DNA of 64,000 bases from Lentisalinibacter orientalis (GCF_040706535.1 NZ_JAPDRJ010000001.1:62001-126000); one strand, 5' to 3'. Positions 18,346 through 27,876 are shown, counted from the first letter of the stretch. A program made the numbers and translations. The notes: a model not told the origin generated them from the letters alone.

Positions 18346-19032
18346 ATGACCGGGATGACGCGAGAAAAGCCATTCTGGTCATGGACTTGGCTGCTGCCTC
18401 CCCTCCTCCTGCTCGGTGGCTGCACCGACGGCAACGACAGCGCCGAGACCGGCGAGCGGCTACCGGTCGCCGCACCCTCCTCCGGATTATGGAAAGGCAC
18501 CTTCCCCTGCGCCGACTGCCCGGGCATCGACGTCACGTTGTGGCTGCGTCCGGACGGTGCCTTCTTCCTGCGCCAGCACTACCTGGCAGACGACGGCGAC
18601 GGCGAGCGTTACTACAGCATCGGACGCTGGGTGTGGGACGAGGCCGAGCCCGCGCTCCGGCTGCGCAGCGGCGGGCCGGAGCGCGCGTTCGACAGGCCCG
18701 GACCGGGCCTGCTGGCGATGCGGGTAGCCTCCGACCTGCCCCATCGCCTCGAAAGAAGCGGCGACCTCGTGCCGTTCACCGACACGGTCGTGCTGGAGGG
18801 CGAATACCGGGTCGCCGACGGGGAGCGCCGTTTTCACGAATGCCGCAGCGGCCTCACCTGGCCCATAGTGCCCCGGGGAGATTATCGCCGCCTGCTGCAT
18901 CAGTACGGCCGGGTACCACGTGGCGAGAACGCGATGGCGACGGTCCGCGGCCGCCTCGAGCCGACGGACAGCGGCGACGCTCTCCTCGTCGAGGAACTCG
19001 TGCAGCTGCAGCCCGGGCGACGCTGTCCCTGA
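18346..19032 (+). CDS. NlpE-like outer-membrane lipoprotein
   Basis: The 228-residue protein has a lipoprotein signal peptide with lipobox LLGGC and then the NlpE N-terminal domain, marked by WKGTFPCADCPGIDVTLWL with the family's CxxC motif. NlpE proteins sense surface or copper stress in enteric bacteria, but a signalling role here is not shown. The C-terminal part (about 100 residues) includes a second small beta domain. The start is ATG 18346, four bases after AGGA; ATG 18355 is possible. The giant protein gene is divergent across about 180 bases of unusually AT-rich DNA. Confidence 0.8.
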   Translation: MTGMTREKPFWSWTWLLPPLLLLGGCTDGNDSAETGERLPVAAPSSGLWKGTFPCADCPGIDVTLWLRPDGAFFLRQHYLADDGDGERYYSIGRWVWDEAEPALRLRSGGPERAFDRPGPGLLAMRVASDLPHRLERSGDLVPFTDTVVLEGEYRVADGERRFHECRSGLTWPIVPRGDYRRLLHQYGRVPRGENAMATVRGRLEPTDSGDALLVEELVQLQPGRRCP

Positions 19033-19121
19033 GAGAAAGGAAAAACGAACGCCGGGTCCTGTTGCGCGGGAGCCGGAAGTGGTAGCTTTCGGCGCTTGTG
19101 CCTGAAGGGCGGAGACGGGGC

Positions 19122-21002
19122 ATGGCCCATCCGCGACGTATTGTCATCCCGACCGTCATCCCGACCGTCATCCCGGTCGTCATCCCCATTGTGCTGGCCT
19201 GCGCCGGCATGCTCGCGCTGTCCGGCTGCGGCCAGTCCGAGCAGGCCGCGGCCGACGATGGTGCTCCGGCGGCTCCCGCCGCTCCGGCGGGCGTCAAGGT
19301 CTACCGCCACTCCCTGGATGGCGCCCCCTCCACCATCGACCCCGTCCAGTCTTCCAACATCTACGCCAATACGGTCGTCCTGAACGCCTACGACACCCTC
19401 TACCGTTTCAAGTACCTGGCGCGGCCCTACGAGGTCACTCCCAATCTGGCTTCGGCGATGCCGGAGATCTCCGACGACGGCCTGGTCTATACCATCCGCA
19501 TCAAGCAGGGCGTGCACTTCATCGACGACCCCGCCTTCGCGGACGGCGTCGGCCGCGAGGTGACGGCCGAGGACTTCATCTACAGCCTGAAGCGGCATTT
19601 CGATCCGTCCCAGCGGCCGCGCGGCGCATGGCTGTGGCAGGGGCGCATAGTCGGGCTGGACGAATGGAAGGACGCCGGTTCGGACTACGACGCCGAAGTC
19701 GAGGGCCTGCGCGCCCTCGACCGCTACACGGTCCAGGTCACCCTGGAGAAGCCGTATCCCCAGTTCATCTACACGCTGACCCAGGGTTACGCCGCGGTCG
19801 TGCCGCGCGAAGCCGTCGAGAAATACGGGCGGGAGTTCGGCTCCCACCCCGTCGGTTCGGGCCCGTTCCGCGTGATCGCCTACGACTCGTCCCGGGTGGT
19901 CTACGAACGCAACGAGAACTTCCGGCAGGAACCCGTGGACCTCGCCGCCGAGGGCTACGACCCGGCCACGCAGGCCTACACCGGCGTGGAAGCCATCGAG
20001 GGCCGCTCGCCGCCGTTCGTCGACCGCCTGCAGATCGACTTCATCACGGAGAACGCCGCCCGGTGGAACTCCTTCACGAAAGGCAACGAGATCCAGTATC
20101 TGACCGTGCCGAACGAACAGGTGGATCGCATCCTGGCCTCGAAGGACCCGATCACGCCCACGCCGGAGATCGCCGGGCGCTACCACATGCACCACGGTGT
20201 GGAGTCCGGCTTCGTGTTCATGAACTTCAACATGGACTTCCCGGAGATCGGCTACAACGACGATCCCGAGCGCGAGCGCCGCAACCACGCGCTGCGCTGC
20301 GCCATGATCAAGGGTTTCGACTGGCACCGGCGCAACGAGAGCTTCTACTTCGGTCTCGGCCAGGTCTTCCCCGGCGTCATCCCGCCGGCGGTGCCCGAGT
20401 ACGATCCGGAGCTGTCCCGGGACAGCGTCACGCTGGACATCGAGGGAGCCCGCCGGCTGCTGACGGAGAACGGCTGGAACGCGGACAACCTGCCGGAGCT
20501 GGTCTACGGCGCCCAGGCCGGCGTCAGCCAGCGGCTGTTCTACGAGCAGTTCCGCGGTTTCATGAAGAAGATCGGTTATCCCCGGGAGAAGATCGTGCTG
20601 AAGCAGTACGCGACTTTCGGGGACTTCATCAAGGACGTCTCCCAGAGCCGCCTGCCGCTGGTCGCCATGGGCTGGGGCCTCGACTACCCGGACGCGGAGA
20701 ACACGCTGCAGCTGTTCTACGGACCGAACCACTCTCCCGGCTCCAACAACTCGAACTGGTCGAACCCGGCGTATGACCGCCTCTACGAACAGTCCGCGGT
20801 GATGCTGCCCAGCCCGGAGCGCACCGAGATTTACCGCCGCATGAACCAGATGGTCATCGACGACTGCGTGGCCATCACCGGCCTGTCCCGCACCCGGGTC
20901 TACCTCTGGCACAAGGACGTGATCGCCATGCCGGACCGCCAGATCGTCGGCGGCTTCTTCATGCGCTTCGTGGACATCGCCGACGGCGCCGGGGAGACCT
21001 GA
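19122..21002 (+). CDS. Oligopeptide ABC transporter, substrate-binding lipoprotein
   Basis: This 626-residue SBP_bac_5 (OppA/DppA-like) protein binds peptides in the periplasm for the permease encoded downstream. It has a lipobox LALSGC and typical stretches such as GAPSTIDPVQSSNIYAN, FVFMNFNMDFPEIGYNDD and HPVGSGPFRV. The ATG at 19122 follows a purine-rich GGCGGAGACGGGG stretch; GTG 19098 is less likely. The signal peptide is odd: four 12-base repeats encode VIPTVIPTVIPVVIPI. Six bases separate its TGA region from the permease gene cluster start, so all five genes should be cotranscribed. Confidence 0.9.
   Translation: MAHPRRIVIPTVIPTVIPVVIPIVLACAGMLALSGCGQSEQAAADDGAPAAPAAPAGVKVYRHSLDGAPSTIDPVQSSNIYANTVVLNAYDTLYRFKYLARPYEVTPNLASAMPEISDDGLVYTIRIKQGVHFIDDPAFADGVGREVTAEDFIYSLKRHFDPSQRPRGAWLWQGRIVGLDEWKDAGSDYDAEVEGLRALDRYTVQVTLEKPYPQFIYTLTQGYAAVVPREAVEKYGREFGSHPVGSGPFRVIAYDSSRVVYERNENFRQEPVDLAAEGYDPATQAYTGVEAIEGRSPPFVDRLQIDFITENAARWNSFTKGNEIQYLTVPNEQVDRILASKDPITPTPEIAGRYHMHHGVESGFVFMNFNMDFPEIGYNDDPERERRNHALRCAMIKGFDWHRRNESFYFGLGQVFPGVIPPAVPEYDPELSRDSVTLDIEGARRLLTENGWNADNLPELVYGAQAGVSQRLFYEQFRGFMKKIGYPREKIVLKQYATFGDFIKDVSQSRLPLVAMGWGLDYPDAENTLQLFYGPNHSPGSNNSNWSNPAYDRLYEQSAVMLPSPERTEIYRRMNQMVIDDCVAITGLSRTRVYLWHKDVIAMPDRQIVGGFFMRFVDIADGAGET
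19143..19190 (+). repeat. Four 12-bp tandem repeats in a signal-peptide coding region
   Basis: Units of GTCATCCCGACC (two exact) and two variants encode V-I-P-x four times in the hydrophobic core of the substrate-binding protein's signal peptide. Unit length is a multiple of three, so copy-number change would keep the frame and alter only the signal length. Confidence 0.8.
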
Positions 21003-21004
21003 CG

Positions 21005-21958
21005 ATGGAAGTCCTGCAGTACGCCGTCAGGAAGCTCATCGGCGGCATCCCGCTGATACTGGGCGTCACGTTCGTGAGCTTCCTGCTGATGGTGTACTTC
21101 GGGCCCGACCAGACCTACGAGCTGCTGGGCAAGAACCCCACCGAGGAGCAGATCGCCGAAGTCCGCAAAGAGCTCGGCTACGACCGCCCGTTCTTCGTGC
21201 GCTACGGCGAGTACCTGAAGGAACTCGTGACGCTCGACTTCGGTCTGTCCGACTCCACCGGCGAGCCGGTGAGCGAGATGCTCGGGCGCAGCATCCCCAT
21301 CTCGCTGGCGCTCATCACGCCCGGGTTCATCCTCGGCAACGTGCTCGGCATCCTGCTGGCGCTCGTCGCCGCCTACCACCGCAGCGGCTGGATCGACAAG
21401 GCCATCATGGGTTTCTCGGTGGTGGGCATGAGCGTGTCCTTCCTCATCGTCATCATCGGCTTCCAGCTGCTGCTCTCCTCGAGCTACGGTCTGAACCTCT
21501 TCCCGGTGCGGGGCTGGAACGTGCATTCGCTGCACGACTACGTCATGTACGTGACCGTGCCGACGCTGGCCACCGTGTTCGTGGCGCTCGGCTACAACAC
21601 CCGCTTCTACCGCGCCGTGCTGGTGGAGGAGATGACGCGGGATCACGTGCGCACGGCACGGGCCTTCGGCATCCCGCCGGGCAAGCTGCTGTACAAGCAC
21701 ATCCTGAAGAACTCGGCCATCCCCATCATCACCCGCATCATGTTCTCCATCCCGCTGGTGATCGTGAGCGGCAGCCTGCTGATCGAGAGCTATTTCGGCA
21801 TACCGGGCGTCGGCAAGGTCACCTTCGACGCCATCACCACGGGCGACCAGCCGGTGCTGAAGGCGGTGGTCGGACTCACCGCGGTGCTCTTCGTCATCAC
21901 CCTGCTGCTCACCGACATCATGTACCGGGCCGTGGATCCCAGGGTGTCGCTGAAATGA
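21005..21958 (+). CDS. Oligopeptide ABC transporter permease (OppB/DppB type)
   Basis: The 317-residue integral membrane protein has an N-terminal helix, an extracytoplasmic loop with RKELGYDRPFFVRYGEYL, and then the conserved permease core. The EAA-type loop is visible as TRDHVRTARAFGIPPGKLLYK-type sequence near residue 215, which docks on the ATPases. The arrangement and length match OppB/DppB. It starts two bases after the binding-protein stop and overlaps the next gene by four bases. Confidence 0.93.
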   Translation: MEVLQYAVRKLIGGIPLILGVTFVSFLLMVYFGPDQTYELLGKNPTEEQIAEVRKELGYDRPFFVRYGEYLKELVTLDFGLSDSTGEPVSEMLGRSIPISLALITPGFILGNVLGILLALVAAYHRSGWIDKAIMGFSVVGMSVSFLIVIIGFQLLLSSSYGLNLFPVRGWNVHSLHDYVMYVTVPTLATVFVALGYNTRFYRAVLVEEMTRDHVRTARAFGIPPGKLLYKHILKNSAIPIITRIMFSIPLVIVSGSLLIESYFGIPGVGKVTFDAITTGDQPVLKAVVGLTAVLFVITLLLTDIMYRAVDPRVSLK

Positions 21959-22881
21959 GTGCCATACCGGAAACCTCGGACCAGCTGCGCGGCGGCGTGG
22001 ACCCCAACCCGTCGGCCGAGCCCGACCGGGCGGAGTCCATCTGGGGCAAGGCGGTCTACAAGTTCCGCCGCGACCGCGCGGGCATGGTCGGACTCGGCGT
22101 CGTCTTCGCCTATTTCGTCATGGCGCTGGGCGTGTGGCTGGGCGTCTGGGGCATGGAGTGGAGCGACGTCGAGGGGCCCAAGTGGGCGCCCATGAGCGCG
22201 GAGCACTGGTTCGGCACCAACATCATCGGCCAGGATATCTACCAGCGCGCGGTCTACAGCACCAAGACGGCCTTCGAGATCGGCCTGATCGTGGCGGTAC
22301 TCTCCACGATCATCGGCGCCTTGCTCGGCGCCCTGGCCGGATTCTTCAGCGGGACCTGGATCGACGAGATCATCCTGTGGATGAAGGGCGTGCTGGACTC
22401 CATCCCGTTCTACCTGTTCGTGGCCGCCGTGGCCTTCGCGCTGGAAGGCAACGCCTGGTCGATGCACGTGGCCATGGTGTCGGTGTTCTGGACCACCACC
22501 GGACGGCTGGTGCGAGGCGAGGTGATCAAGCTCAGGAACTTCGAGTTCGTGGAGGCCTCCCGGGCCATCGGCGTGCCCCAGACGACCATCATCTTCCGCC
22601 ATATCGTGCCGAACACGTTCCACATCCTGCTGGTGCAGGCCACCATCGTGTTCGTGGCCGCCATCAAGTCCGAGGTCATCCTGTCGTTCCTGGGCCTCGG
22701 CGTGCAGGACGGCGTGAGCTGGGGGCTGATGATCTCCGAATCCACGCTGGAGGTGCTGGCGGGCTACTTCAACAACTTCATCTGGGCCTCGGTGTTCCTG
22801 TTCGGCCTGGTGATGGCGTTCAACATGTTCTCCGACGCGCTGCAGGACGCGCTGGATCCGAAGAAGGTGGCCGAGTCGTGA
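21955..22881 (+). CDS. Oligopeptide ABC transporter permease (OppC/DppC type)
   Basis: The 308-residue protein is the second permease subunit. It has the N-terminal cytoplasmic extension with KFRRDRAGMVGLGVV characteristic of OppC/DppC, several membrane helices, and the EAA loop VEASRAIGVPQTTIIFRH. It pairs with the OppB-like subunit to form the channel. The start overlaps the upstream stop (ATGA), and its own stop overlaps the GTG start of the first ATPase. Confidence 0.93.
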   Translation: MSAIPETSDQLRGGVDPNPSAEPDRAESIWGKAVYKFRRDRAGMVGLGVVFAYFVMALGVWLGVWGMEWSDVEGPKWAPMSAEHWFGTNIIGQDIYQRAVYSTKTAFEIGLIVAVLSTIIGALLGALAGFFSGTWIDEIILWMKGVLDSIPFYLFVAAVAFALEGNAWSMHVAMVSVFWTTTGRLVRGEVIKLRNFEFVEASRAIGVPQTTIIFRHIVPNTFHILLVQATIVFVAAIKSEVILSFLGLGVQDGVSWGLMISESTLEVLAGYFNNFIWASVFLFGLVMAFNMFSDALQDALDPKKVAES

Positions 22882-23861
22882 GCGCCCGCGAGCCCGTACT
22901 CAGCGTGCGCGACCTGGTGGTGGAGTTCACCACCCGCTACGGCCCGGTGCGCGCCGTGGACGGGGTGAGCTTCGACGTGTATCCCGACGAGACGCTGGGC
23001 ATCGTGGGCGAGTCCGGCTGCGGCAAGACGGTGACGGGGCTGTCCATCCTGGGACTCATCCCCTCGCCGCCCGGGCGCATCGTCTCCGGCGAGATCCGCC
23101 TCGGCGGCCGCGATCTGACGAAGATGCCCGAGGAGGAGCTGCGCGACCTGCGCGGCCACGAGATCTCCATGATCTTCCAGGAGCCCATGACGGCGCTGAA
23201 CCCGGTGCTGACCGTCGGCAGCCAGATGGTCGACGTGCTGCGCCGGCACAAGCAATACACCCGCCGCCAGGCCCGGGCCGTGGCGGTGGAGATGCTGGCG
23301 CGGGTCGGCATCCCGGTGCCGGACAAACGCATCGACGAATACCCCCACGAGATGTCCGGCGGCATGCGCCAGCGGGTGATGATCGCCATGGCGCTCTCCT
23401 GCGACCCGAAGGTGCTGATCGCCGACGAGCCCACCACCGCACTGGACGTCACCACCCAGGCCCAGGTACTGGAGCAGATCGTGAAGCTGCAGGAAGAGTT
23501 CCACATGGCGGTGGTGCTGATCACCCACGACCTGGGCGTGGTGGCCGAGACCTGCCACCGGGCGCTCGTCATGTACTGCGGCGAGGTCATCGAGCGGGCC
23601 GAGATCGACCGCCTGTTCGAGGCGCCCCGGCATCCGTATTCCCGGGGCCTGCTCGATTCCATCCCCCGCCTCCGCGCCGAGAAACTCGCCGAACTGCCGG
23701 TGATACCCGGCATGGTCCCGGACCTGATGCACCTGCCCCCCGGCTGCCGTTTCGCCGACCGCTGCCCGCGGGCCGAGGACGACTGCCGCCGCGAACGCCC
23801 CGCCCTCGACGGCGGCCCCGGCTCGCCCGCCGCCGTCTCCTGTTTCCACCCGCTGGCCTGA
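22878..23861 (+). CDS. Oligopeptide ABC transporter ATP-binding protein (OppD/DppD type)
   Basis: The 327-residue ATPase shows Walker A GESGCGKT, the ABC signature MSGGMRQRVMIAMAL, Walker B VLIADEPT and an H-loop THDLGVV. The C-terminal oligopeptide-transporter domain carries PPGCRFADRCPRAEDDC, a Cys pattern that binds an iron-sulfur cluster in some members. The start is GTG 22878, overlapping the permease stop; the open frame continues further upstream but lies inside that gene. It forms a heterodimer with the next gene product. Confidence 0.93.
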   Translation: MSAREPVLSVRDLVVEFTTRYGPVRAVDGVSFDVYPDETLGIVGESGCGKTVTGLSILGLIPSPPGRIVSGEIRLGGRDLTKMPEEELRDLRGHEISMIFQEPMTALNPVLTVGSQMVDVLRRHKQYTRRQARAVAVEMLARVGIPVPDKRIDEYPHEMSGGMRQRVMIAMALSCDPKVLIADEPTTALDVTTQAQVLEQIVKLQEEFHMAVVLITHDLGVVAETCHRALVMYCGEVIERAEIDRLFEAPRHPYSRGLLDSIPRLRAEKLAELPVIPGMVPDLMHLPPGCRFADRCPRAEDDCRRERPALDGGPGSPAAVSCFHPLA

Positions 23862-23870
23862 GGACGCACC

Positions 23871-24869
23871 GTGCCGACCCCGCTGCTGAAAGTCGTCGAT
23901 CTGAAGAAGCACTTCCCGGTGCGGGGCGGTCTGTTCCGGCGCGTGCAGGCCTGGGTGCGGGCCGTGGACGGGGTGAGTTTCGAGCTGGAGCGTCAGCGCA
24001 CCCTGGGCCTGGTGGGCGAGTCCGGCTGCGGCAAGTCGACGCTGGGCCGCGCGGTGCTGCGCCTGACCGAGCCGACCGGCGGCGCGGTGCACCTGAATGG
24101 CGAGGACGTCCTGGCGCTGTCCGCGGACGCCATGAAGGCGAAGCGCCGGGAGATGCAGATCATCTACCAGGACCCCTACGCCTCGCTCAGCCCCCGGCGC
24201 CTCATCGGCCAGACCATCCAGGAGCCGCTGGACGTGCACGGCATCGGCACCCCGGCCGAGCGCCGCCGGCGCGTGGAGGAACTGCTGGACATCGTCGGTC
24301 TCCGGAAGCAGGTGCTGTCGCGCTACCCCCACGAGTTCTCCGGCGGCCAGCGCCAGCGCATCGGCATCGCCCGTGCCCTGGCGCTGAACCCGAGCTTCAT
24401 CGTGGCCGACGAGCCGGTGTCCGCGCTGGACGTCTCGGTGCAGTCACAGGTGCTGAACGTCATCGCCCGGCTGCAGCGCGAGCACGGGGTCGCGTTCCTG
24501 TTCATCTCCCACGATCTGGCCGTCATCCAGCACGTCAGCGACGACGTGGGGGTGATGTACCTCGGCGCGCTGGTGGAGTTCGCCACCAGCGAGGACCTGT
24601 ACCGGGATCCGAAGCACCCCTACACCCGGGCGCTGATGTCGGCCATACCGGTGCCGGACGTGAAGCGGAAATCGAAGCGCATCGTGCTGGGCGGCGATGT
24701 GCCCTCGCCCATGCATCCGCCGTCGGGCTGCCCTTTCCATCCCCGCTGCCCGGAGGCGATGCCCCAGTGCCGGGAGGTGGTGCCGCCGAAGGTCAATGCG
24801 GGCACCGCGGCGAAACCCCATTACGTGCGCTGCCACCTCTATACCGACGCCGGCGCGGCGCCGGCCTGA
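23871..24869 (+). CDS. Oligopeptide ABC transporter ATP-binding protein (OppF/DppF type)
   Basis: This 332-residue partner ATPase has Walker A GESGCGKST, signature FSGGQRQRIGIARAL, Walker B FIVADEPVS and H-loop ISHDLAVI. Its C-terminal domain contains PSGCPFHPRCPEAMPQC. It starts with GTG at 23871, nine bases after the OppD-type stop, and ends the operon. It converges on the polyphosphate phosphotransferase gene with 25 bases between them. Confidence 0.93.
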   Translation: MPTPLLKVVDLKKHFPVRGGLFRRVQAWVRAVDGVSFELERQRTLGLVGESGCGKSTLGRAVLRLTEPTGGAVHLNGEDVLALSADAMKAKRREMQIIYQDPYASLSPRRLIGQTIQEPLDVHGIGTPAERRRRVEELLDIVGLRKQVLSRYPHEFSGGQRQRIGIARALALNPSFIVADEPVSALDVSVQSQVLNVIARLQREHGVAFLFISHDLAVIQHVSDDVGVMYLGALVEFATSEDLYRDPKHPYTRALMSAIPVPDVKRKSKRIVLGGDVPSPMHPPSGCPFHPRCPEAMPQCREVVPPKVNAGTAAKPHYVRCHLYTDAGAAPA

Positions 24870-24894
24870 GTCTCCGGCGGAGCGGCGCCAGCGC

Positions 24895-26409
24895 TCAGCC
24901 CTGATTCAGCTTCTGCTCCAGGTGCTCGACGATGGCGTCGATCACCTTCAGCCGGGCGTGGTGCTTGTCGTCGCCCTCCACCAGGATCCAGGGCGCGCCC
25001 CGGGTGCTGGTGTACTGGATCATGTCGTGGGCGGCCACGGCGTAGTCGTCCCAGCGTTCCCGGTTGCGCCAGTCCTCGTCGGTCAGCTTCCAGTGCTTGT
25101 AGGCCGACTCGGCGCGCTGGCGGAAGCGGACCAGCTGCTCTTCCTTGCTGACGTGCAGCCAGAACTTCATCAGCAGCATCCCCCGGTCCGTGATCTGCCA
25201 CTCGAAGTCGTTGATCTCGTTGTAGGCCCGGCGCCACTCGTCCTCGCTGGCGAAGCCCTCCGTGCGCTCCACCAGCACGCGCCCGTACCAGCTGCGGTCG
25301 AAGATGGCCACGTGTCCCGCCCGCGGCAGCCGGCGCCAGAAGCGCCAGAGATAATGCTGGGCGCGCTCTTCCTCGGTGGGCGCGGCGAACTGATGCACCC
25401 GGTAGGTGCGCGCATCCAGGCCCCAGACGGTGCGGCGGATGGCGCCGCCCTTGCCCGCCGCATCGGGGCCCTCGAACACGAGCACCGTCGACAGCCCCTC
25501 CGCCGTGGCCTGCCGGGCCAGTTCGCCGAGGCGGGCACGGCGTTTCTTCAGCTGCTTCTTGTATTCGCGGCGCGGCAGTGCCAGGGAGAGGTCCAGCCGG
25601 TCGAAGACCGTGAGCCTGCGGGCAGGATCTTCCTCGCTGTCCTCGCGGTGGGTGGCTGCCGGCTCCGCCTGGCGCTCCCGGGCCGCCTGACGCTCGTGCT
25701 GCTCCAGGTGGCGGCGCAGTTCGGCGACCAGAATCTCGCCGACCCGCAGATGACGGAAGTTCTCGTCGGCGCCCTCCACGATGTACCAGGGCGCCAGCGC
25801 CCGGTTCGTGCGCGTGATGATCTTCTCGGCGGCGGCGACGAAGGTGTCGTAGTTCTCGTGATTGCGCCAGTCCTGCTCCCCCACCTTGTAGGCGAGCGCC
25901 GGGTCGGCGGACAACGCCTCCAGACGCTCCTTCTGCCGGTCGCGGCTGAGATGCATCCAGAACTTCAGGATCAGCGCGCCGTCGTCACCCAGCGCATTCT
26001 CGAAGCGGATGATCTCGCCCAGCCGGTCGTCGAACACGCTGCCGTCGAGTTCGCCGTAGACCCGCTTCAGCAACGGACGGGAGTAACGCCCGCTGAGGAA
26101 CAGGCCGGTGCGGCCCTTCGGCGGCAGATCCAGCCAGTAGCGCCAGAACCGGGGTCGGGCCCGCTCCTCTTCGGTGGGATCCTGGTAACCGATGGTGCGA
26201 ACGAAGCGGGGATCCATCCATTTGTTGAGGATGTTCACCGTGGTGGACTTGCCCCCGCCGTCGACACCGGCGAAGTCGATGATGACCGGAAAGCGGGCCA
26301 GCTCGAGGATGCGATACTGCAGCTCCAGCAGCTCGCCGCGCAGGGCTTTCTCGCGCTCCTTGAATTCGGCCTTGGCGACGCTCTGGCCGAGTTCGGCGGT
26401 ATCGAACAT
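24895..26409 (-). CDS. pap: Polyphosphate:AMP phosphotransferase (two PPK2 domains)
   Basis: The 504-residue protein contains two tandem PPK2 domains. The first has Walker A-like GVDGGGKST near residue 47, and the second has EGPDAAGKGGAIRR near residue 300. The second also carries the DRSWYGRVLVER motif, which in this class marks the active half. This architecture is that of PAP, which makes ADP from AMP using polyphosphate. The ATG at 26409 (MFDTAELGQ) follows GGAG at suitable distance; the frame is open for 54 codons upstream but that part is not protein-like. It is divergent from the DUF3422 gene. Confidence 0.9.
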   Translation of the reverse strand: MFDTAELGQSVAKAEFKEREKALRGELLELQYRILELARFPVIIDFAGVDGGGKSTTVNILNKWMDPRFVRTIGYQDPTEEERARPRFWRYWLDLPPKGRTGLFLSGRYSRPLLKRVYGELDGSVFDDRLGEIIRFENALGDDGALILKFWMHLSRDRQKERLEALSADPALAYKVGEQDWRNHENYDTFVAAAEKIITRTNRALAPWYIVEGADENFRHLRVGEILVAELRRHLEQHERQAARERQAEPAATHREDSEEDPARRLTVFDRLDLSLALPRREYKKQLKKRRARLGELARQATAEGLSTVLVFEGPDAAGKGGAIRRTVWGLDARTYRVHQFAAPTEEERAQHYLWRFWRRLPRAGHVAIFDRSWYGRVLVERTEGFASEDEWRRAYNEINDFEWQITDRGMLLMKFWLHVSKEEQLVRFRQRAESAYKHWKLTDEDWRNRERWDDYAVAAHDMIQYTSTRGAPWILVEGDDKHHARLKVIDAIVEHLEQKLNQG

Positions 26410-26536
26410 GACTGCTCCGTGGGCAATCCGTAATCGGGTCGTAATGTCGTATTCTAACGCGGCGGGCGGGCGCACCGCCCGGTGCGATGCTAGGATGCGG
26501 ACGGACGGGGCGAGGCAAGGGTACCGGGAGTCGAGC

Positions 26537-27823
26537 ATGGAAGAGCAATCTGTCGCGAAGCTGGATGCCACGGCCCGGCGACTCTACGAAGAGATCCACG
26601 CGCGGCCCTTCCCGAAGATCACCCCGCCCACCTCGGTCCGGCACCTGGTGACTTTGACCGCGGATATCGACGCGGAGGAGGTCATCAGCCATTTCTACGG
26701 GCTGATCGGCCAGTCGCCGCCCGCCGACGCTCCAAAGTCGAACACGCTGCTGCTCGAGGGCGACGGCTACAACGTGCGCCTCGAGCGGCACCGTGAGTTC
26801 TGCTCCTATCTGTTCATCTGGCAGAGCGAATCCCCGGACGGCATGCTCGTGCGCAAGCGGGTGGTGCCGGAGGAGTGGCTCGCCGCGCTGCCCGGCCGCC
26901 TGATGATCCAGAACAGCGTGAAACTGATCCCGGACGACTACACCGAGATCGATGCGAGCAAGGTCCGGGAGCACCTGGAGAACCACACGGTGACCGGTGC
27001 CCGGGTGATCGGCGGGCGTGCGACGATCTGGACCAGTTTCCGGCTGCACAGCGACGACAGCGCACGCTACGTGGTCTTCGTCGGCGACCTCAGACCGGCG
27101 CAGACCGGTCAGCTGCTGCAGCTGCTGGTGGAACTCGAGACCTACCGCATCCTCGCCCTGCTGGGCTTCCCGCTGGCGCGCAGCATGACCGCCGAACTCG
27201 CCCGCATCAACACCGGCCTGTCGGCGCTGCTGGAGCAGCTGCGCCACGCGGACACCATGGAGGCCGAGCGCGAGATCCTGATCGACATCACCGAACTGTC
27301 GGGCAGCCTCGAAGAGCTGCAGACGCGGGCCAGTTTCCGCTTCGGCGCCACCCGCGCCTACTACCAGCTGGTGAACGAGCGGCTCGAGGCGCTGGACGAG
27401 GAGCCGTTCGGCCGGGTGCCGATGCTCTCGACCTTTCTCGGCCGGCGGCTCGGCCCGGCCATGCGCACGGTCACGGCCATCCAGTCCGAGATCCAGCAGA
27501 TCTCCGGCCGGCTGTCCTCGGCCACCTCGCTGCTGCAGGCGCGGGTCAACCTGCACCTGCAGGAACAGAACCGGACGCTGCTCTCGTCCATGGACCGACG
27601 CAGCCGCATGCAGCTTCGCTTGCAGACCACCGTGGAAGGCCTGTCCGTGGCCGCCATCACCTATTATTCCGTCGGCCTGCTGGACCGGCCCTACGCCCTG
27701 ATGGAGCAGGTGGGGCTGGTACCGAGTGGCCGGGTGCTGTCAGCGCTGTCGGTCATTCCGGTGGCGGCGCTGGTGTGGTTCCTGATCCGCCGGGTGCGGC
27801 GGCGGGTGGAGAAAGAGGCCTAG
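26537..27823 (+). CDS. DUF3422 family membrane protein
   Basis: The 428-residue protein matches the DUF3422 family. It has an N-terminal HARPF motif (EEIHARPFPKITPPTSVRHL), a soluble alpha/beta region, a helical segment with likely coiled coil (ISGRLSSATSLLQARVNLHL), and two C-terminal membrane helices (AITYYSVGLLDRPY region and VLSALSVIPVAALVWFLI). The function is unknown; the topology suggests an inner-membrane protein with a large cytoplasmic head. The ATG at 26537 is preceded by GGGAGTCGAGC. It converges on pufC and is separated from it by a terminator hairpin. Confidence 0.87.
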   Translation: MEEQSVAKLDATARRLYEEIHARPFPKITPPTSVRHLVTLTADIDAEEVISHFYGLIGQSPPADAPKSNTLLLEGDGYNVRLERHREFCSYLFIWQSESPDGMLVRKRVVPEEWLAALPGRLMIQNSVKLIPDDYTEIDASKVREHLENHTVTGARVIGGRATIWTSFRLHSDDSARYVVFVGDLRPAQTGQLLQLLVELETYRILALLGFPLARSMTAELARINTGLSALLEQLRHADTMEAEREILIDITELSGSLEELQTRASFRFGATRAYYQLVNERLEALDEEPFGRVPMLSTFLGRRLGPAMRTVTAIQSEIQQISGRLSSATSLLQARVNLHLQEQNRTLLSSMDRRSRMQLRLQTTVEGLSVAAITYYSVGLLDRPYALMEQVGLVPSGRVLSALSVIPVAALVWFLIRRVRRRVEKEA

Positions 27824-27850
27824 ACGGAAACGCGGCGGCGCTCCAGAAGG

Positions 27851-27876
27851 AAAAAGCGCCGCACGAGGCGGCGCTT
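27851..27876 (-). terminator. Intrinsic terminator at the end of the puf operon
   Basis: Perfect 9-base arms AAGCGCCGC (27854-27862) and GCGGCGCTT (27868-27876) surround loop ACGAG. On the minus strand the stem is followed by a run of five T residues and a pyrimidine-rich stretch. It lies 59 bases beyond the pufC stop and is the clearest rho-independent terminator in the window. Confidence 0.85.

Noticed and set aside
22764..24332. 522-codon minus-strand open frame
   Set aside because: It is antisense to the two transporter ATPases, which have all ABC motifs.
24697..26433. 578-codon plus-strand open frame
   Set aside because: It is the complement of the polyphosphate:AMP phosphotransferase gene and the end of the OppF-type gene; its sequence is a reverse-strand shadow.
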